From positions 74,440 to 138,439 of the forward strand of contig DATNLZ010000134.1 in the NCBI GenBank assembly GCA_035602605.1: DNA of 64,000 nt, written 5' to 3'. Position 1 is the first letter of the stretch. Every line of letters begins with the position of its first letter. The notes below the pieces were generated by a model. The model saw nothing but the letters and a program-made list of their open reading frames with translations, searched no databases and was not told the origin of the DNA. A program made the translations under genes and the position numbers. Below, in pieces: positions 44,078-53,126 of the stretch. Source of the stretch: DASQHY01 sp035602605 (GTDB taxonomy: Bacteria; Acidobacteriota; Terriglobia; Acidiferrales; UBA7541).

Positions 44078-45043
44078 ATGATGATGAGAAACGCATCCGA
44101 AGAAACTCGTCTTACTTCGCTGGCGGCGAGCATTGTCAGCATCGCGTTGCTGCTGGCTACGCTCACGCCTCTGCCCGCGCAAGCGGCTGGAAAACTTCAA
44201 ATCATAACGGCCACCGCGGACCTCGCGTCACTCGCTCAGGAAGTCGGCGGCGACCGCATCACCGTGGAATCGATCGCCCGCGGCTATCAGGATCCGCACT
44301 TTGTGGAAGCCAAGCCGAGCTTCCTGCTGAAGCTGCGCAAGGCGGATCTGCTGATCGTGGTCGGCCTGGAGCTAGAGATTGGCTGGCTGCCTCCGCTTAT
44401 CAACCAGTCCGGCAATCCCAGAATACAGGTAGCCGGGCCAGGCTATCTTGACGCCTCGCGATTCGCTGAAATTCTCGAAATCCCCAAAGGCGTAGTGACT
44501 CGAGCGGAAGGCGATGTCCATCCGCAAGGCAACCCGCATTATTGGCTCGACCCCAACAACGGACTGCGCATCGCTAAGGGCATTGCCGACAAACTTTCGG
44601 AGATGCGTCCTGCCGATGCGAAATATTTCGACGAGCGCTATGAGGCCTTGGCAGACCGCCTGAAGCGGGAAGACAAAAAGTGGCTAGAACAAATGAAGCC
44701 GTACGCGGGACGCAAAGTGATTACCTATCACCGTTCGTGGCCAAATTTTGCCAAGCATTTTAGCCTCGACGTCGTTGGCTATGTCGAGCCGCGCCCCGGC
44801 ATTCCGCCGAGCCCGTCACACACACTCGAGCTCATTCGATTAATGAAGCGCGAAAACATAAAGATTGTTATGGTCGAGCCGTATTTTGACCTGAAAACAC
44901 CGAATGCCATTGCGCGCGACACGGGTGCGAAAGTCGTGGTGATGCTTCCATCGGTCGGCGGCGAAAAGCCAGTTACCGACTATTTCAAGCTATTCGATTA
45001 CGATATAGCGCTGCTGGTGAAGGCGTTTCAAGAAGTGCACTGA
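44078..45043 (+). CDS. Metal ABC transporter substrate-binding protein, ZnuA-like (cluster 9)
   Basis: A 321-residue periplasmic protein with a signal peptide ending AQAAG. LQIITATADLASLAQEVGG is the family opening. The metal-binding ligands are consistent with His in DPHFVEAKPS, His in DVHPQGNPHYW, and Glu/Asp in MVEPYFDLKT. The HxxGNPHYWLDP block is characteristic of zinc/manganese-binding TroA/ZnuA proteins. It lacks the long His-rich loop of E. coli ZnuA. It is directly upstream of a ZnuB-like permease gene. Metal preference (Zn, Mn) cannot be decided from sequence. Confidence 0.85.
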   Translation: MMMRNASEETRLTSLAASIVSIALLLATLTPLPAQAAGKLQIITATADLASLAQEVGGDRITVESIARGYQDPHFVEAKPSFLLKLRKADLLIVVGLELEIGWLPPLINQSGNPRIQVAGPGYLDASRFAEILEIPKGVVTRAEGDVHPQGNPHYWLDPNNGLRIAKGIADKLSEMRPADAKYFDERYEALADRLKREDKKWLEQMKPYAGRKVITYHRSWPNFAKHFSLDVVGYVEPRPGIPPSPSHTLELIRLMKRENIKIVMVEPYFDLKTPNAIARDTGAKVVVMLPSVGGEKPVTDYFKLFDYDIALLVKAFQEVH

Positions 45044-45096
45044 ACGTCTCCGTTTTTTCACCTTATGGCTTGCGTCTACAAGGAGATCTCACAGCG

Positions 45097-45945
45097 ATGC
45101 TGGAATTCCTGCTCCCAGCGTTTTTAGCCAGTTTGATCCTCACCGGCATTCACGCTTATCTTGGCGTCCACGTCGTCGAGCGTGGGGTTATCTTTGTGGA
45201 CCTGGCGCTTGCCCAGATTGCCGCCCTCGGCGCCACCATCGCGATCCTGGCCGGCATGGATCCCCACGGCCGCGGTTCTTACTGGATCAGCCTCGCCTTC
45301 ACCTTTTTGGGTGCCGCTATTTTTGCCACGGTCCGCACGCGTCGCGGCCACATTCCTCAAGAAGCCTTTATCGGCATCACCTACGCGGTCGCTTCCGCGG
45401 CCGCCATCCTGGCCATGTCCAAAGCCACCGGAGAGACCGAGCATCTGAAAGACATGCTGGTCGGAAATATTTTAGCGGTGTCCATGACCGAGGTCGGGCA
45501 TACCGCGTTGTTATATGGCGCCATCGGAATATTTCACTTTGTCTTTCGCAAAAAATTCCTGGCGATCTCGTTGCATCATAACCAGCCCGATGAGGGGTCC
45601 GAGGAGCTCGGCTTAGGAGTGCGATTCTGGGATTTTTTGTTCTATGCTTCGTTCGGATTTGTGGTTACCTCGTCGGTGGCCATCGCCGGTGTCCTTCTGG
45701 TGTTCTGTTACTTGATTGTGCCCTCAGTCGGCGCGATGCTCTTTGCGGACCGCATCGGCCCGCGTTTGGCGATCGGCTGGACCATGGGCACGCTGGTCTC
45801 CGCCCTCGGTGTTTATCTCTCGGCGCGGCTTGATTTGCCCACCGGAGCTACCATCGTATGCACGTTTGGCGGCATCCTTGTTCTGATGTTCTTTGTTCAC
45901 CTGATCGTTCGTCACAACCGCCCGCAAATTCCCATGCAACGTTAA
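45097..45945 (+). CDS. Metal ABC transporter permease, ZnuB-like
   Basis: A polytopic protein of about 282 residues. MLEFLLPAFLASLILTGIHA opens the ZnuB/TroC-type permease, and ERGVIFVDLALAQIAALGAT is the conserved helix 2/3 region. The C-terminal half contains FVVTSSVAIAGVLLVFCYLI, another typical block. ATG at 45097 is preferred because AAGGAGA precedes it; the GTG/ATG-like start at 45070 is an alternative. The downstream gene is a peptidase, and no ATP-binding subunit gene occurs in the operon or nearby, so it must be supplied from elsewhere. Confidence 0.85.
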   Translation: MLEFLLPAFLASLILTGIHAYLGVHVVERGVIFVDLALAQIAALGATIAILAGMDPHGRGSYWISLAFTFLGAAIFATVRTRRGHIPQEAFIGITYAVASAAAILAMSKATGETEHLKDMLVGNILAVSMTEVGHTALLYGAIGIFHFVFRKKFLAISLHHNQPDEGSEELGLGVRFWDFLFYASFGFVVTSSVAIAGVLLVFCYLIVPSVGAMLFADRIGPRLAIGWTMGTLVSALGVYLSARLDLPTGATIVCTFGGILVLMFFVHLIVRHNRPQIPMQR

Positions 45946-45981
45946 TATTGCCTGGTTTGCTTCGAGCAAAGGAAAAAACGC

Positions 45982-47253
45982 ATGCGCAAATTCCTCACGA
46001 TGCTCGCCACCTGGTGGCTTGCCATTGCTTCCCAAACTGCAGCCCAGACGAAACCATTGGAAGGACCGCGTCCTCGCGCACGCGACCTTGGTATTGGCCC
46101 CGGCATTTACGATCCTGGCCCGCTTAATTCCATCACCGATGTTGCGGGCGTACGCGTCGGCCACGCCACTCTGGTTTCCGGAAGCGATGTCCGCACCGGG
46201 GTGACCGCCATCCTTCCTCATGGCGGAAATATCTTCCGCGAAAAAGTGGCTGCCGCTGTTTACGTCTACAATGCCTTTGGCAAGCTCGCCGGTTCGACGC
46301 AAGTGACCGAACTGGGCCAACTGGAAACGCCGATCATACTCACTAACACGCTCAGTGTTTGGGACGCAGCAGCGGCTCTGGTTGATTGGACGCTCGCGCA
46401 GCCTGGCAATGAAGATGTGTATTCGGTCAATCCTCTGGTCGGCGAAACCAATGACGGCTGGCTAAATGACATTCGTGGGCGACACGTCAAAGCCGAGGAC
46501 GTCCGCCGCGCTCTCACGAGCGCGCTTTCAAGCGGCCCGAGTGCCCCTGTCGAAGAAGGCGCCGCCGGAGCCGGAACCGGCACCCTCGCTTTCGGCTGGA
46601 AGGGCGGCATTGGCACAAGCTCGCGGCATCTTCCTGCCAGCCGGGGCGGCTACACCATCGGCGTACTGGTGCAAACAAATTTCGGCGGACGCCTGACCAT
46701 CGCAGGCGTCCCTGTGTGGCGCGAGCTGCAACCGCCGGAATCGCGTGCAAGTGCGACTGGTCTGGCACCGCCTTCAGCCGACGGCTCGTGCATGATCGTC
46801 GTCGCCACCGATGCACCGCTCGACGCCCGCCAGCTCCGCCGCTTGGCCGCACGCGCGATTCTGGGCATGGCTCGCACCGGTGCAACAGGCAGCCATGGCA
46901 GCGGTGAGTTCGTCATCGCGTTCTCAACTACAACGAATCGCGCCGCTGCCGATACGGCCGCATCCCAGCAACCGCGCACCGAAGCGGATTCGCCGCGAGG
47001 CGCACCCGGCGCAACGCGCCGCACCTCCGTCCCTTCTCGCAGCACACCGGCCGACAACGTTTTGCGGCCCGCCGTCCAACTCGTTGACGAAGATCATGTC
47101 TCACCGCTCTTCGAAGCCGCCATCGATGCCACCGAAGAAGCCATCTACAATTCCCTGCTGCGCGCCCATACCATCCACGGGCGCGCCGACCACTCCGCCG
47201 AAGCCTTGCCCATGGACAAACTTCGTCAACTCCTCGCGCGCCCTCGGCCCTAG
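45982..47253 (+). CDS. Secreted P1-family (DmpA/S58) aminopeptidase
   Basis: A 423-residue protein with a signal peptide (MLATWWLAIASQTAAQ). It matches the DmpA family: AVYVYNAFGKLAGSTQVTEL, NPLVGETNDGWLNDIRGRHV, and the autoprocessing site in SADGSCMIVVATDAPL, where Gly268-Ser269 would be cleaved to expose Ser269 as N-terminal nucleophile. LGMARTGATGSHGSGEFVIA completes the site. An insert of about 50 residues after it (AADTAASQQPRTEADSP) is low complexity. The enzyme releases N-terminal L- or D-amino acids from peptides. It lies directly downstream of the metal permease gene. Confidence 0.85.
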   Translation: MRKFLTMLATWWLAIASQTAAQTKPLEGPRPRARDLGIGPGIYDPGPLNSITDVAGVRVGHATLVSGSDVRTGVTAILPHGGNIFREKVAAAVYVYNAFGKLAGSTQVTELGQLETPIILTNTLSVWDAAAALVDWTLAQPGNEDVYSVNPLVGETNDGWLNDIRGRHVKAEDVRRALTSALSSGPSAPVEEGAAGAGTGTLAFGWKGGIGTSSRHLPASRGGYTIGVLVQTNFGGRLTIAGVPVWRELQPPESRASATGLAPPSADGSCMIVVATDAPLDARQLRRLAARAILGMARTGATGSHGSGEFVIAFSTTTNRAAADTAASQQPRTEADSPRGAPGATRRTSVPSRSTPADNVLRPAVQLVDEDHVSPLFEAAIDATEEAIYNSLLRAHTIHGRADHSAEALPMDKLRQLLARPRP

Positions 47254-47504
47254 AGTCACCGCTGGTATTGGTCGGTAGTGGGTCAGTTTGCATTTGACTG
47301 ACTCGGCACAGGGGGTCGTATGCGGGCATGACGAAAACGAATCAGCATAGGGCCACATATCCGAATTACCACCCCAAAACAACAACGTCACAATAGCTCA
47401 CTCAATCCTAGTCGCCTTGGTCATGTCTCCGTTTCCGGCGCGGAGTCAAAGCTTGCTATGATTCTGACGCAGCAGCGCCACTTGCTTAGAAGGAGTAACG
47501 CCGC

Positions 47505-48476
47505 TTGAGATACCGCCGCTTTGGCAGGGCTGGATGGAACGTTAGCGAAGTCGGCTACGGAATGTGGGGAATGGCTGGCTGGACCGGCTCCGATGACGCC
47601 GAGTCCCTCGCCGCTCTCCAGCGCGCCGTGGATCTTGGGTGCAATTTTTTCGACACCGCGTGGGCCTACGGCTCGGGCCACAGTGAAAAATTGCTCGGCC
47701 AAATTTTGCGCGCTAACACCGGAAAGAAACTTTGCGCGGCCACAAAAATTCCCCCCAAGAATCGCCAGTGGCCCAGCCGCCGTGAATTCAAGCTTGACGA
47801 TTGCTATCCTCCCGATTACATCGAAGAGTATGTTCATAAAAGTCTCGCCAATCTCGGCGTGCCGCAAATTGACCTCATACAATTTCACACCTGGGAAGAC
47901 GCCTGGACCGACGATGAGCGCTGGATTCGCAAGATTGACGATTTGCGGCGGGAAACATTAATCAGCGCCGTCGGAATCAGCAGCAATCGCTGGGAGCCGT
48001 GGAACGGAGTGCGCGCCGTGCGCTCCGGCCACGTGGATGCCGTGCAGGTCATCTACAACATTTTCGATCAGAATCCCGAGGATGAGCTTTTTCCTGCGTG
48101 CCGCGAAAAAGATGTCGCGGTCATCGCGCGCGTACCATTCGACGAAGGCTCGCTCACCGGCACGCTTACACTCGATAGCCGCTGGCCCGAGGGCGACTGG
48201 CGCAACACCTATTTCGTTCCGGAGAATTTGAAGGCCAGCGTCGCGCGCGCCGACGCGCTAAAGCCCCTGGTTCCCACTGGCGGGACTCTGCCGGAAATGG
48301 CCCTGCGCTTCATCCTCGCCAATCGCGACGTCAGCACCATCATCCCCGGCATGCGCAAAGCGCAACATGTGGAAGCAAATTTGGCCGCAAGCGATGCCGG
48401 TTCCCTGCCCGAGCCGCTGTTTGCAGAATTGCGCGAGCATCGTTGGGAGCGCAAGCCGACGCCCTGGTCGCATTAA
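47505..48476 (+). CDS. Aldo/keto reductase
   Basis: A 323-residue AKR with a TIM barrel. Family features are FDTAWAYGSGHSEKLLG (catalytic Asp and Tyr), TKIPPK (Lys), and IDLIQFHTWED (His). The cofactor block GTLPEMALRFILANRDVSTI followed by IPGMRKAQHVEAN binds NADP(H). TTG at 47505 is the start, with GAAGGAG upstream. Likely reduces aldehydes or ketones; the substrate is unknown. A possible -10, TATGAT at 47457-47462, lies upstream but lacks a clear -35. Confidence 0.88.
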   Translation: MRYRRFGRAGWNVSEVGYGMWGMAGWTGSDDAESLAALQRAVDLGCNFFDTAWAYGSGHSEKLLGQILRANTGKKLCAATKIPPKNRQWPSRREFKLDDCYPPDYIEEYVHKSLANLGVPQIDLIQFHTWEDAWTDDERWIRKIDDLRRETLISAVGISSNRWEPWNGVRAVRSGHVDAVQVIYNIFDQNPEDELFPACREKDVAVIARVPFDEGSLTGTLTLDSRWPEGDWRNTYFVPENLKASVARADALKPLVPTGGTLPEMALRFILANRDVSTIIPGMRKAQHVEANLAASDAGSLPEPLFAELREHRWERKPTPWSH

Positions 48477-48617
48477 ATTTGTGAAATAACAATTTCCGCT
48501 ACTGCTGAATGTCCCGTCAGTTTTGCTGAGCGGTTATCACGAAACGTCAGAAGAACGAACGCAAAAAGAAATCCGAGCGCAGAGGTTAGAAGGAGGAGAA
48601 ATTTCCGAGCATTCGCG

Positions 48618-48908
48618 TCAGGCCGTCTGCTTCAGCGCGCGCTCGACGAGCGTGAGGCATCGCTCGACTTGTTCGCGCAAAGGCTCTTCCAATTCGCCAC
48701 GATCCTTGCGCAGCGCGTGCAATTCATCGGCAACGGCCAGCGCCGCAAGAACAGCTACCTTTAGCGAGTCCACTGCCTTGGTGGCCTCGGCAACGGCGCG
48801 CATCTTCGAATCCACGTACTCCGCGAGTTGCTGGACGTAAGCCTCATCGAGATCGCCGCCGATGTTGTAGATCTGGTCGTAGATTTCCACTTTGACTGAC
48901 TTGCTCAT
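48618..48908 (-). CDS. zapA: Cell division protein ZapA
   Basis: A 96-residue ZapA. KVEIYDQIYNIGGDLDEAYV matches the N-terminal head (VxIxGxxYxI-G), and the long helix KMRAVAEATKAVDSLKVAVL forms the coiled-coil that crosslinks FtsZ. ATG at 48908 is chosen because GTAGGAG lies seven bases upstream and MSKSVKVEI is the family start. It is the last gene of the pheST transcript, a frequent arrangement. ZapB or the 6S RNA gene was not seen nearby. Confidence 0.85.
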   Translation of the reverse strand: MSKSVKVEIYDQIYNIGGDLDEAYVQQLAEYVDSKMRAVAEATKAVDSLKVAVLAALAVADELHALRKDRGELEEPLREQVERCLTLVERALKQTA

Positions 48909-48964
48909 GGTTGCTCCTACGGGGATTCTGCTGGGCGGGGGCCAGCCAAACATAACATAGGCAA

Positions 48965-51127
48965 CTAGCTGGCGCGAAGCGTCGCGCCGAGCTGCCTCGC
49001 GAGAGCAGCGACAATGCCGGACGTAAACTCGGTGAGTTGGGCTTCGGTAAACGTTCCTTCGCGGCTGTGCAGCCTGACGCGCACCAGTAGCGAATATTTT
49101 CCGGCCGGGACAGTTTTACCGCGGAATAAGTCCACGGCCTCGATGGAGGAAAGTTCTTCGATGCCGGTTTGGCGAATCACCCGCGCAACATCGGCGAAGG
49201 AGGTGCCCTCGGGAAGCAGTAAAGAAAAGTCACGCTCCACGGCGGGATAACGCGGCAGCGGTTGGTAACGGCGCTGTTGTTTTGTTTTCGTGTAGTGCTG
49301 GTAGAAATCGTCGAGCGCTAGCTCGGCGAGAAAAACATCCTGCCGGATTTTGAGCCGCTCGCAAACAGATTTGGCAAGTTGTCCGGCGATGCCCGGAGAG
49401 GAACCGCCCGCTCTGCTTCCGGCGCTTGGAAACGTATTAACGTCCTGGGAATTCAGTATGTGGAAGTGCCCCGAACGTCCGCGATGCAGCCAGTTGGCCT
49501 CAGTTGGCTGCCAGGCAAACCCGCCTGCGAGTTCGCCCAGGGCGTCGAGGTCGCCCTTCAAATCCGCGAAAGAATAGTCGCGCTGCTCTTGGTAAATGCT
49601 TTTCTCTTGTGCATCGCCGGTCGCGCCAATGGTGAGGATGCGCGTTTCGACCGGATCGGTTCCGTCGAGACGATACCCGCGCCCAAATTCGAAAAGACGC
49701 GCGTTGCGCTGGCCGTGGTTGAGATTCCATTCGAGCGCTGCGACCATCGAAACAATTCCTGTCGAGCGCAGGACCGACGCGTCTTCGGCGATGGGATTGG
49801 CGAGGCGTGCAGGAGTAACGCCATCAGGACGGAACAGTTCATCGCGCGACGGATCAACATGCGTGATGGAAATGATTTCGCGATAACCCAATCCAATCAG
49901 GCGCTCGCGCAAGCGGTCGTCGGCTTCAGCGTACGGCAATCGCGCGGCGGCTTGGTGTGCGGAAGGCATGCGCGCAGGAAATTTATCGAGGCCATAAAGC
50001 CGTGCAACTTCTTCGATGAGATCGATGCTGCGGGTAACGTCGGAGGATCGCCACGAAGGGGTCGTGCATTCCCATGCGGCCATCAGCGAGCCGGATTGAC
50101 CTCGCGTCGCGTCGTTGCGCACCGGAGCAAACCCCAGCGCTTTTAGAATGGCTTCAACCTCTTTGTCGGGAATGTCCGCGCCCATTACCCGCAGAAGTTC
50201 AGCGCGCCTCAGGGTAAGCTTGGCGGGCGAAAGGCGACGCGGATATTGGTCCACAACTCCGGACGGAATTTCGCCGCCGGCTAGTTGCTGAATCAATTCC
50301 GCGCAACGCCGCGAAGCAAGGTCGGCCATTTCCGGATCGGCGCCGCGGCCGAAGCGAGTCGAAGCCTCGGTATGCAGTTTGAGGTTTTTTGCGGCGCGAC
50401 GAATCGAAATCGGATCGAACCAAGCACACTCGAGAAGAACGTTTTTTGTAGCGAATGAAATTTCCGTTGCCGACCCGCCCATGATGCCGCCAATGCCGAC
50501 AGGTCGCACAGCATCGCAGACCAGGCAAACATCGCTGGGAATAGCGCGTTCGACGCCATCAAGGGTTTGTAAGGTGTCTCCGCCGGTCGGGCGGCTTGAT
50601 TGGCCGGGGTCGCTTGGACGCGAGCGGCGCACGATGATGTGATGTCCGGAAATTCGATCGTAATCGAAAGCATGCAGCGGATGCCCGAGTTCGATCATGA
50701 CGTAATTGGTGGCGTCTACGATGTTGTTGATGGAGGTTTGGCCGAGCGCTTCGAGCCGCTCGCGGAGCCACGCTGGCGACGGCTGGACTCGCACGCCACG
50801 AATGACTCGCGCGGTGAAGCGTCCGCAAAGATCGGGAGATTCGATGGTGACGCGAACTGCGTCGCTCGCTTTTTCCGAAGACTCGGTCAATTGCGGCGTG
50901 ACATTTTTGAGTGGCAAGCGGTAAAGCGCGGCGACCTCGCGCGCGATCCCATAATGCCCAAGACAATCCGGACGATTGGTGGTGAGATCGGCGTCCAACA
51001 CCGGACCGGCTTGCGAATCTTCCACGGCTCCAATGTTGACGCCTGCGAGCGAAAGGCGCGAGGCAAGGTCCTCCGGCGGAGCGGTGAAGCTCACAAATTC
51101 TTTCAGCCAGTTGGAGAGAACTTTCAT
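48965..51127 (-). CDS. pheT: Phenylalanine-tRNA ligase beta subunit, short form
   Basis: A 720-residue PheT. The N-terminal sequence MKVLSNWLKEFVSFTAPPED followed by RLSLAGVNIGAVEDSQAGP passes directly into LDADLTTNRPDCLGHYGIAREVAALY, so the EMAP/OB tRNA-binding domain (about 100 residues in most PheT) is absent. The B3/B4 editing block (GGIMGGSATEIS), the B5 domain, the pseudo-catalytic FDX part and the C-terminal ferredoxin-like anticodon-binding domain (YSLLVRVRLHSREGTFTEAQ) are present. It is separated from pheS by a methyltransferase gene; this is unusual. Confidence 0.93.
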   Translation of the reverse strand: MKVLSNWLKEFVSFTAPPEDLASRLSLAGVNIGAVEDSQAGPVLDADLTTNRPDCLGHYGIAREVAALYRLPLKNVTPQLTESSEKASDAVRVTIESPDLCGRFTARVIRGVRVQPSPAWLRERLEALGQTSINNIVDATNYVMIELGHPLHAFDYDRISGHHIIVRRSRPSDPGQSSRPTGGDTLQTLDGVERAIPSDVCLVCDAVRPVGIGGIMGGSATEISFATKNVLLECAWFDPISIRRAAKNLKLHTEASTRFGRGADPEMADLASRRCAELIQQLAGGEIPSGVVDQYPRRLSPAKLTLRRAELLRVMGADIPDKEVEAILKALGFAPVRNDATRGQSGSLMAAWECTTPSWRSSDVTRSIDLIEEVARLYGLDKFPARMPSAHQAAARLPYAEADDRLRERLIGLGYREIISITHVDPSRDELFRPDGVTPARLANPIAEDASVLRSTGIVSMVAALEWNLNHGQRNARLFEFGRGYRLDGTDPVETRILTIGATGDAQEKSIYQEQRDYSFADLKGDLDALGELAGGFAWQPTEANWLHRGRSGHFHILNSQDVNTFPSAGSRAGGSSPGIAGQLAKSVCERLKIRQDVFLAELALDDFYQHYTKTKQQRRYQPLPRYPAVERDFSLLLPEGTSFADVARVIRQTGIEELSSIEAVDLFRGKTVPAGKYSLLVRVRLHSREGTFTEAQLTEFTSGIVAALARQLGATLRAS

Positions 51128-51150
51128 CGTAGTTGTTCGGCCAGCAACAC

Positions 51151-51858
51151 TTAGCGAATGGCTACGCCGGCGATGTGCGGAGAAACCACCGGCAATGGAG
51201 CGCGAAAGTGCTCGATCTTGACGTCACGAAAGCCAGCTGTCGCAATCTCGTTCCAGGTCTCGCGATCCGGGTGGCAGCCTTCCGCAAAAAAGGTAAGCAC
51301 CGGCCGCACCAAACGCTGCAAATGCCGCAGCCACGTTCCGCGCGGCGCAGCAACGTGTTCGATGAATACGTAGCGGCCACCGGGTTTGAGGATGCGCTGA
51401 ATTTCTTGGAGAACGCGATCCATATCTTCGACCGAGCAAAGGACCAGCGTGCTCACGACGGCGTCCATGCTTTGATCGGGGAGCTCGATGCGCTCGGCGA
51501 TACCCGTACGCAAATCAACATGCAGGCCGCGCTTTCCGGCTTCTTTGAGAAGGGGACCTTGCATATACGGATTCGGCTCGATGCCGATCCAATGCACTCC
51601 GGCAGCGTAATATCGCAAGTTGACGCCGACACCAGGGCCGATTTCGAGGACCCTGCCGCGCAGCTCGCTGAACAGCTGGCGCTTACGCGCAGCGATCCAC
51701 CGCTCATATCGCGCATTGGCCTTTGCCAGCAACAAGGGGAAAATGCGAGCGCGCAGGCCGGTGTGCTTTGCGGAAGTGTTTGGCGAATTTGTTGTTTCGA
51801 TACTCACAGGCGCAAATTCCGACATCGCGTACCAGTGAACCTTGCCGGAGGACCTCAC
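51151..51858 (-). CDS. Class I SAM-dependent methyltransferase (PmtA/UbiE-like)
   Basis: A 235-residue protein. Motif I is RVLEIGPGVGVNLRYYA, then IGIEPNPYM (post-I Asp/Glu position) and AVVSTLVLCSVEDMDRVLQE and LKPGGRYVFIEHV. The C-terminal part with LRPVLTFFAEGCHPDRET is typical of methyltransferases acting on lipids or quinone-like substrates. GTG at 51858 overlaps the pheS stop as GTGA, so translational coupling is likely; ATG at 51825 is the alternative. It is inserted between pheS and pheT, 23 bases before pheT. Whether its target relates to aminoacylation is unknown. Confidence 0.85.
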   Translation of the reverse strand: MRSSGKVHWYAMSEFAPVSIETTNSPNTSAKHTGLRARIFPLLLAKANARYERWIAARKRQLFSELRGRVLEIGPGVGVNLRYYAAGVHWIGIEPNPYMQGPLLKEAGKRGLHVDLRTGIAERIELPDQSMDAVVSTLVLCSVEDMDRVLQEIQRILKPGGRYVFIEHVAAPRGTWLRHLQRLVRPVLTFFAEGCHPDRETWNEIATAGFRDVKIEHFRAPLPVVSPHIAGVAIR

Positions 51859-52949
51859 GGAAATTGCCGCAAGAAGCGCACGTCATTCTGAAACAAAACC
51901 TGCAAGTCATTGAGGCCGTATTTTAGAAGGGCCAGCCGGTCCACGCCCATGCCGAAGGCAAAACCGTTCAATTTCGTTTGGTCGTAATCTACAAATCCGT
52001 ATACCGCAGGGTCGACCATTCCCGAGCCGAGCAGTTCGATCCAGCCGGAGAATTTGCAGACGCGGCATCCGCCGCCGCCGCAAACGTGGCAGCTTGCGTC
52101 CACTTCCACGGAAGGCTCGGTGAACGGAAAATAGCTGGGGCGGAATCTGGTTTTTACAGATGGGCCGAGAAACTGGCGCACGAAATATTCCATCGTGCCT
52201 TTGTAGTCGCAGAAGGTGATGTCGCTATCGACAGCGAGCCCTTCCACCTGATGGAACATGAATGAGTGAGTCGCGTCGGGATTATCGCGGCGGTAAACTT
52301 TTCCGGGAACGATGATGCGCACCGGGGGCTTCTGCTTTTCCATGGTGCGTATCTGCACCGGCGAGGTATGGGTGCGCAGCAGCCGCGTCGGTGCATCCTC
52401 GGGCAACTCGAGATAGAAGGTATCCATGTCATCGCGCACGGGATGATGCTCGGGAATATTGAGGGCCTCAAAGTTGTAATACGGCGTCTCGATTTCCGGG
52501 CCTTCGACAACGGTATAGCCGAGAGAGAGAAAGATGCGTTCGATTTCTTCGATGGTTTGGCGGATCAGGTGCCGCGAGCCGATCGGACGCTGGACGCCGG
52601 GAAGCGAGAGGTCAACGTGATCTACGTCTAGATCTAGAATTCCTATCGCATCCTTTTTGTAGCGATGAAGTTCTTCCACGACCGTTGCGAACGTATTGAA
52701 ATGAGTGCCGATGAGCTTTTTCGCATGTGCCGGGGCCTTTATAAGCCAGTTCTCTTTAATGCGGTCACGAATGCTGTCCTTGCGGCCCAGCCATCTAACA
52801 CGGAACGCTTCGCACGATTCATCGTCCCCAATGGAATTGGCTTCATTCTGAGCCAATGCGATCAAGTCGCTGAACAGCCTTTGCATTGCCCCTGAGGAGG
52901 AGTCCTCTAGCTGGTCGAATGGAATTCTCGTTTTTTCGATAGCGTCCAT
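51855..52949 (-). CDS. pheS: Phenylalanine-tRNA ligase alpha subunit
   Basis: A 364-residue PheS. Motif 2 is YRRDNPDATHSFMFHQVEG; motif 3 ends FGMGVDRLALLKYGLNDLQV. The N-terminal coiled-coil arm covers about residues 20-105. A cysteine cluster DASCHVCGGGGCRVCKFSG follows motif 2, as in PheS with a Cys4 site that may bind zinc. The end overlaps the methyltransferase start. A structured leader precedes the gene (52985-53098). Confidence 0.95.
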   Translation of the reverse strand: MDAIEKTRIPFDQLEDSSSGAMQRLFSDLIALAQNEANSIGDDESCEAFRVRWLGRKDSIRDRIKENWLIKAPAHAKKLIGTHFNTFATVVEELHRYKKDAIGILDLDVDHVDLSLPGVQRPIGSRHLIRQTIEEIERIFLSLGYTVVEGPEIETPYYNFEALNIPEHHPVRDDMDTFYLELPEDAPTRLLRTHTSPVQIRTMEKQKPPVRIIVPGKVYRRDNPDATHSFMFHQVEGLAVDSDITFCDYKGTMEYFVRQFLGPSVKTRFRPSYFPFTEPSVEVDASCHVCGGGGCRVCKFSGWIELLGSGMVDPAVYGFVDYDQTKLNGFAFGMGVDRLALLKYGLNDLQVLFQNDVRFLRQFP

Positions 52950-52984
52950 GACGTTCTAATTCCAGTTTACGTTCCCGAGCGACG

Positions 52985-53098
52985 GCGCATTCAAAGAAAT
53001 GCGCAGGGGGATTCCCGAACTACCAGACGCGACATGCGCTTCGCGCATGGAAAGGCAAAAACGTCGCGTCTCTTTGCTCGGAATGATCGAACAAAGAG
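52985..53098 (-). promoter_or_regulatory. Structured rplT-pheS intergenic RNA, candidate attenuator
   Basis: Three hairpins in the 177-base gap: CTCTTTG/CAAAGAG (53070-53076 with 53092-53098); GACGCGAC/GTCGCGTC (53026-53033 with 53063-53070) enclosing ATGCGC/GCGCAT; and GCGCATT/AATGCGC (52985-52991 with 52998-53004). The inner ATGCGC and GCGCAT also match the last hairpin, so alternative pairing is possible, as in attenuation. There is no clear T-run after the last hairpin. Control of pheS in response to charged tRNA is an inference. Confidence 0.45.
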
Positions 53099-53126
53099 CA
53101 GCTTTGAGCCGGCCGACGTATACCCC

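Noticed and set aside
47270..47310. GTCAGT/ACTGAC hairpin after the peptidase gene
   Set aside because: Short stem and no T-run, so not supported as a terminator.
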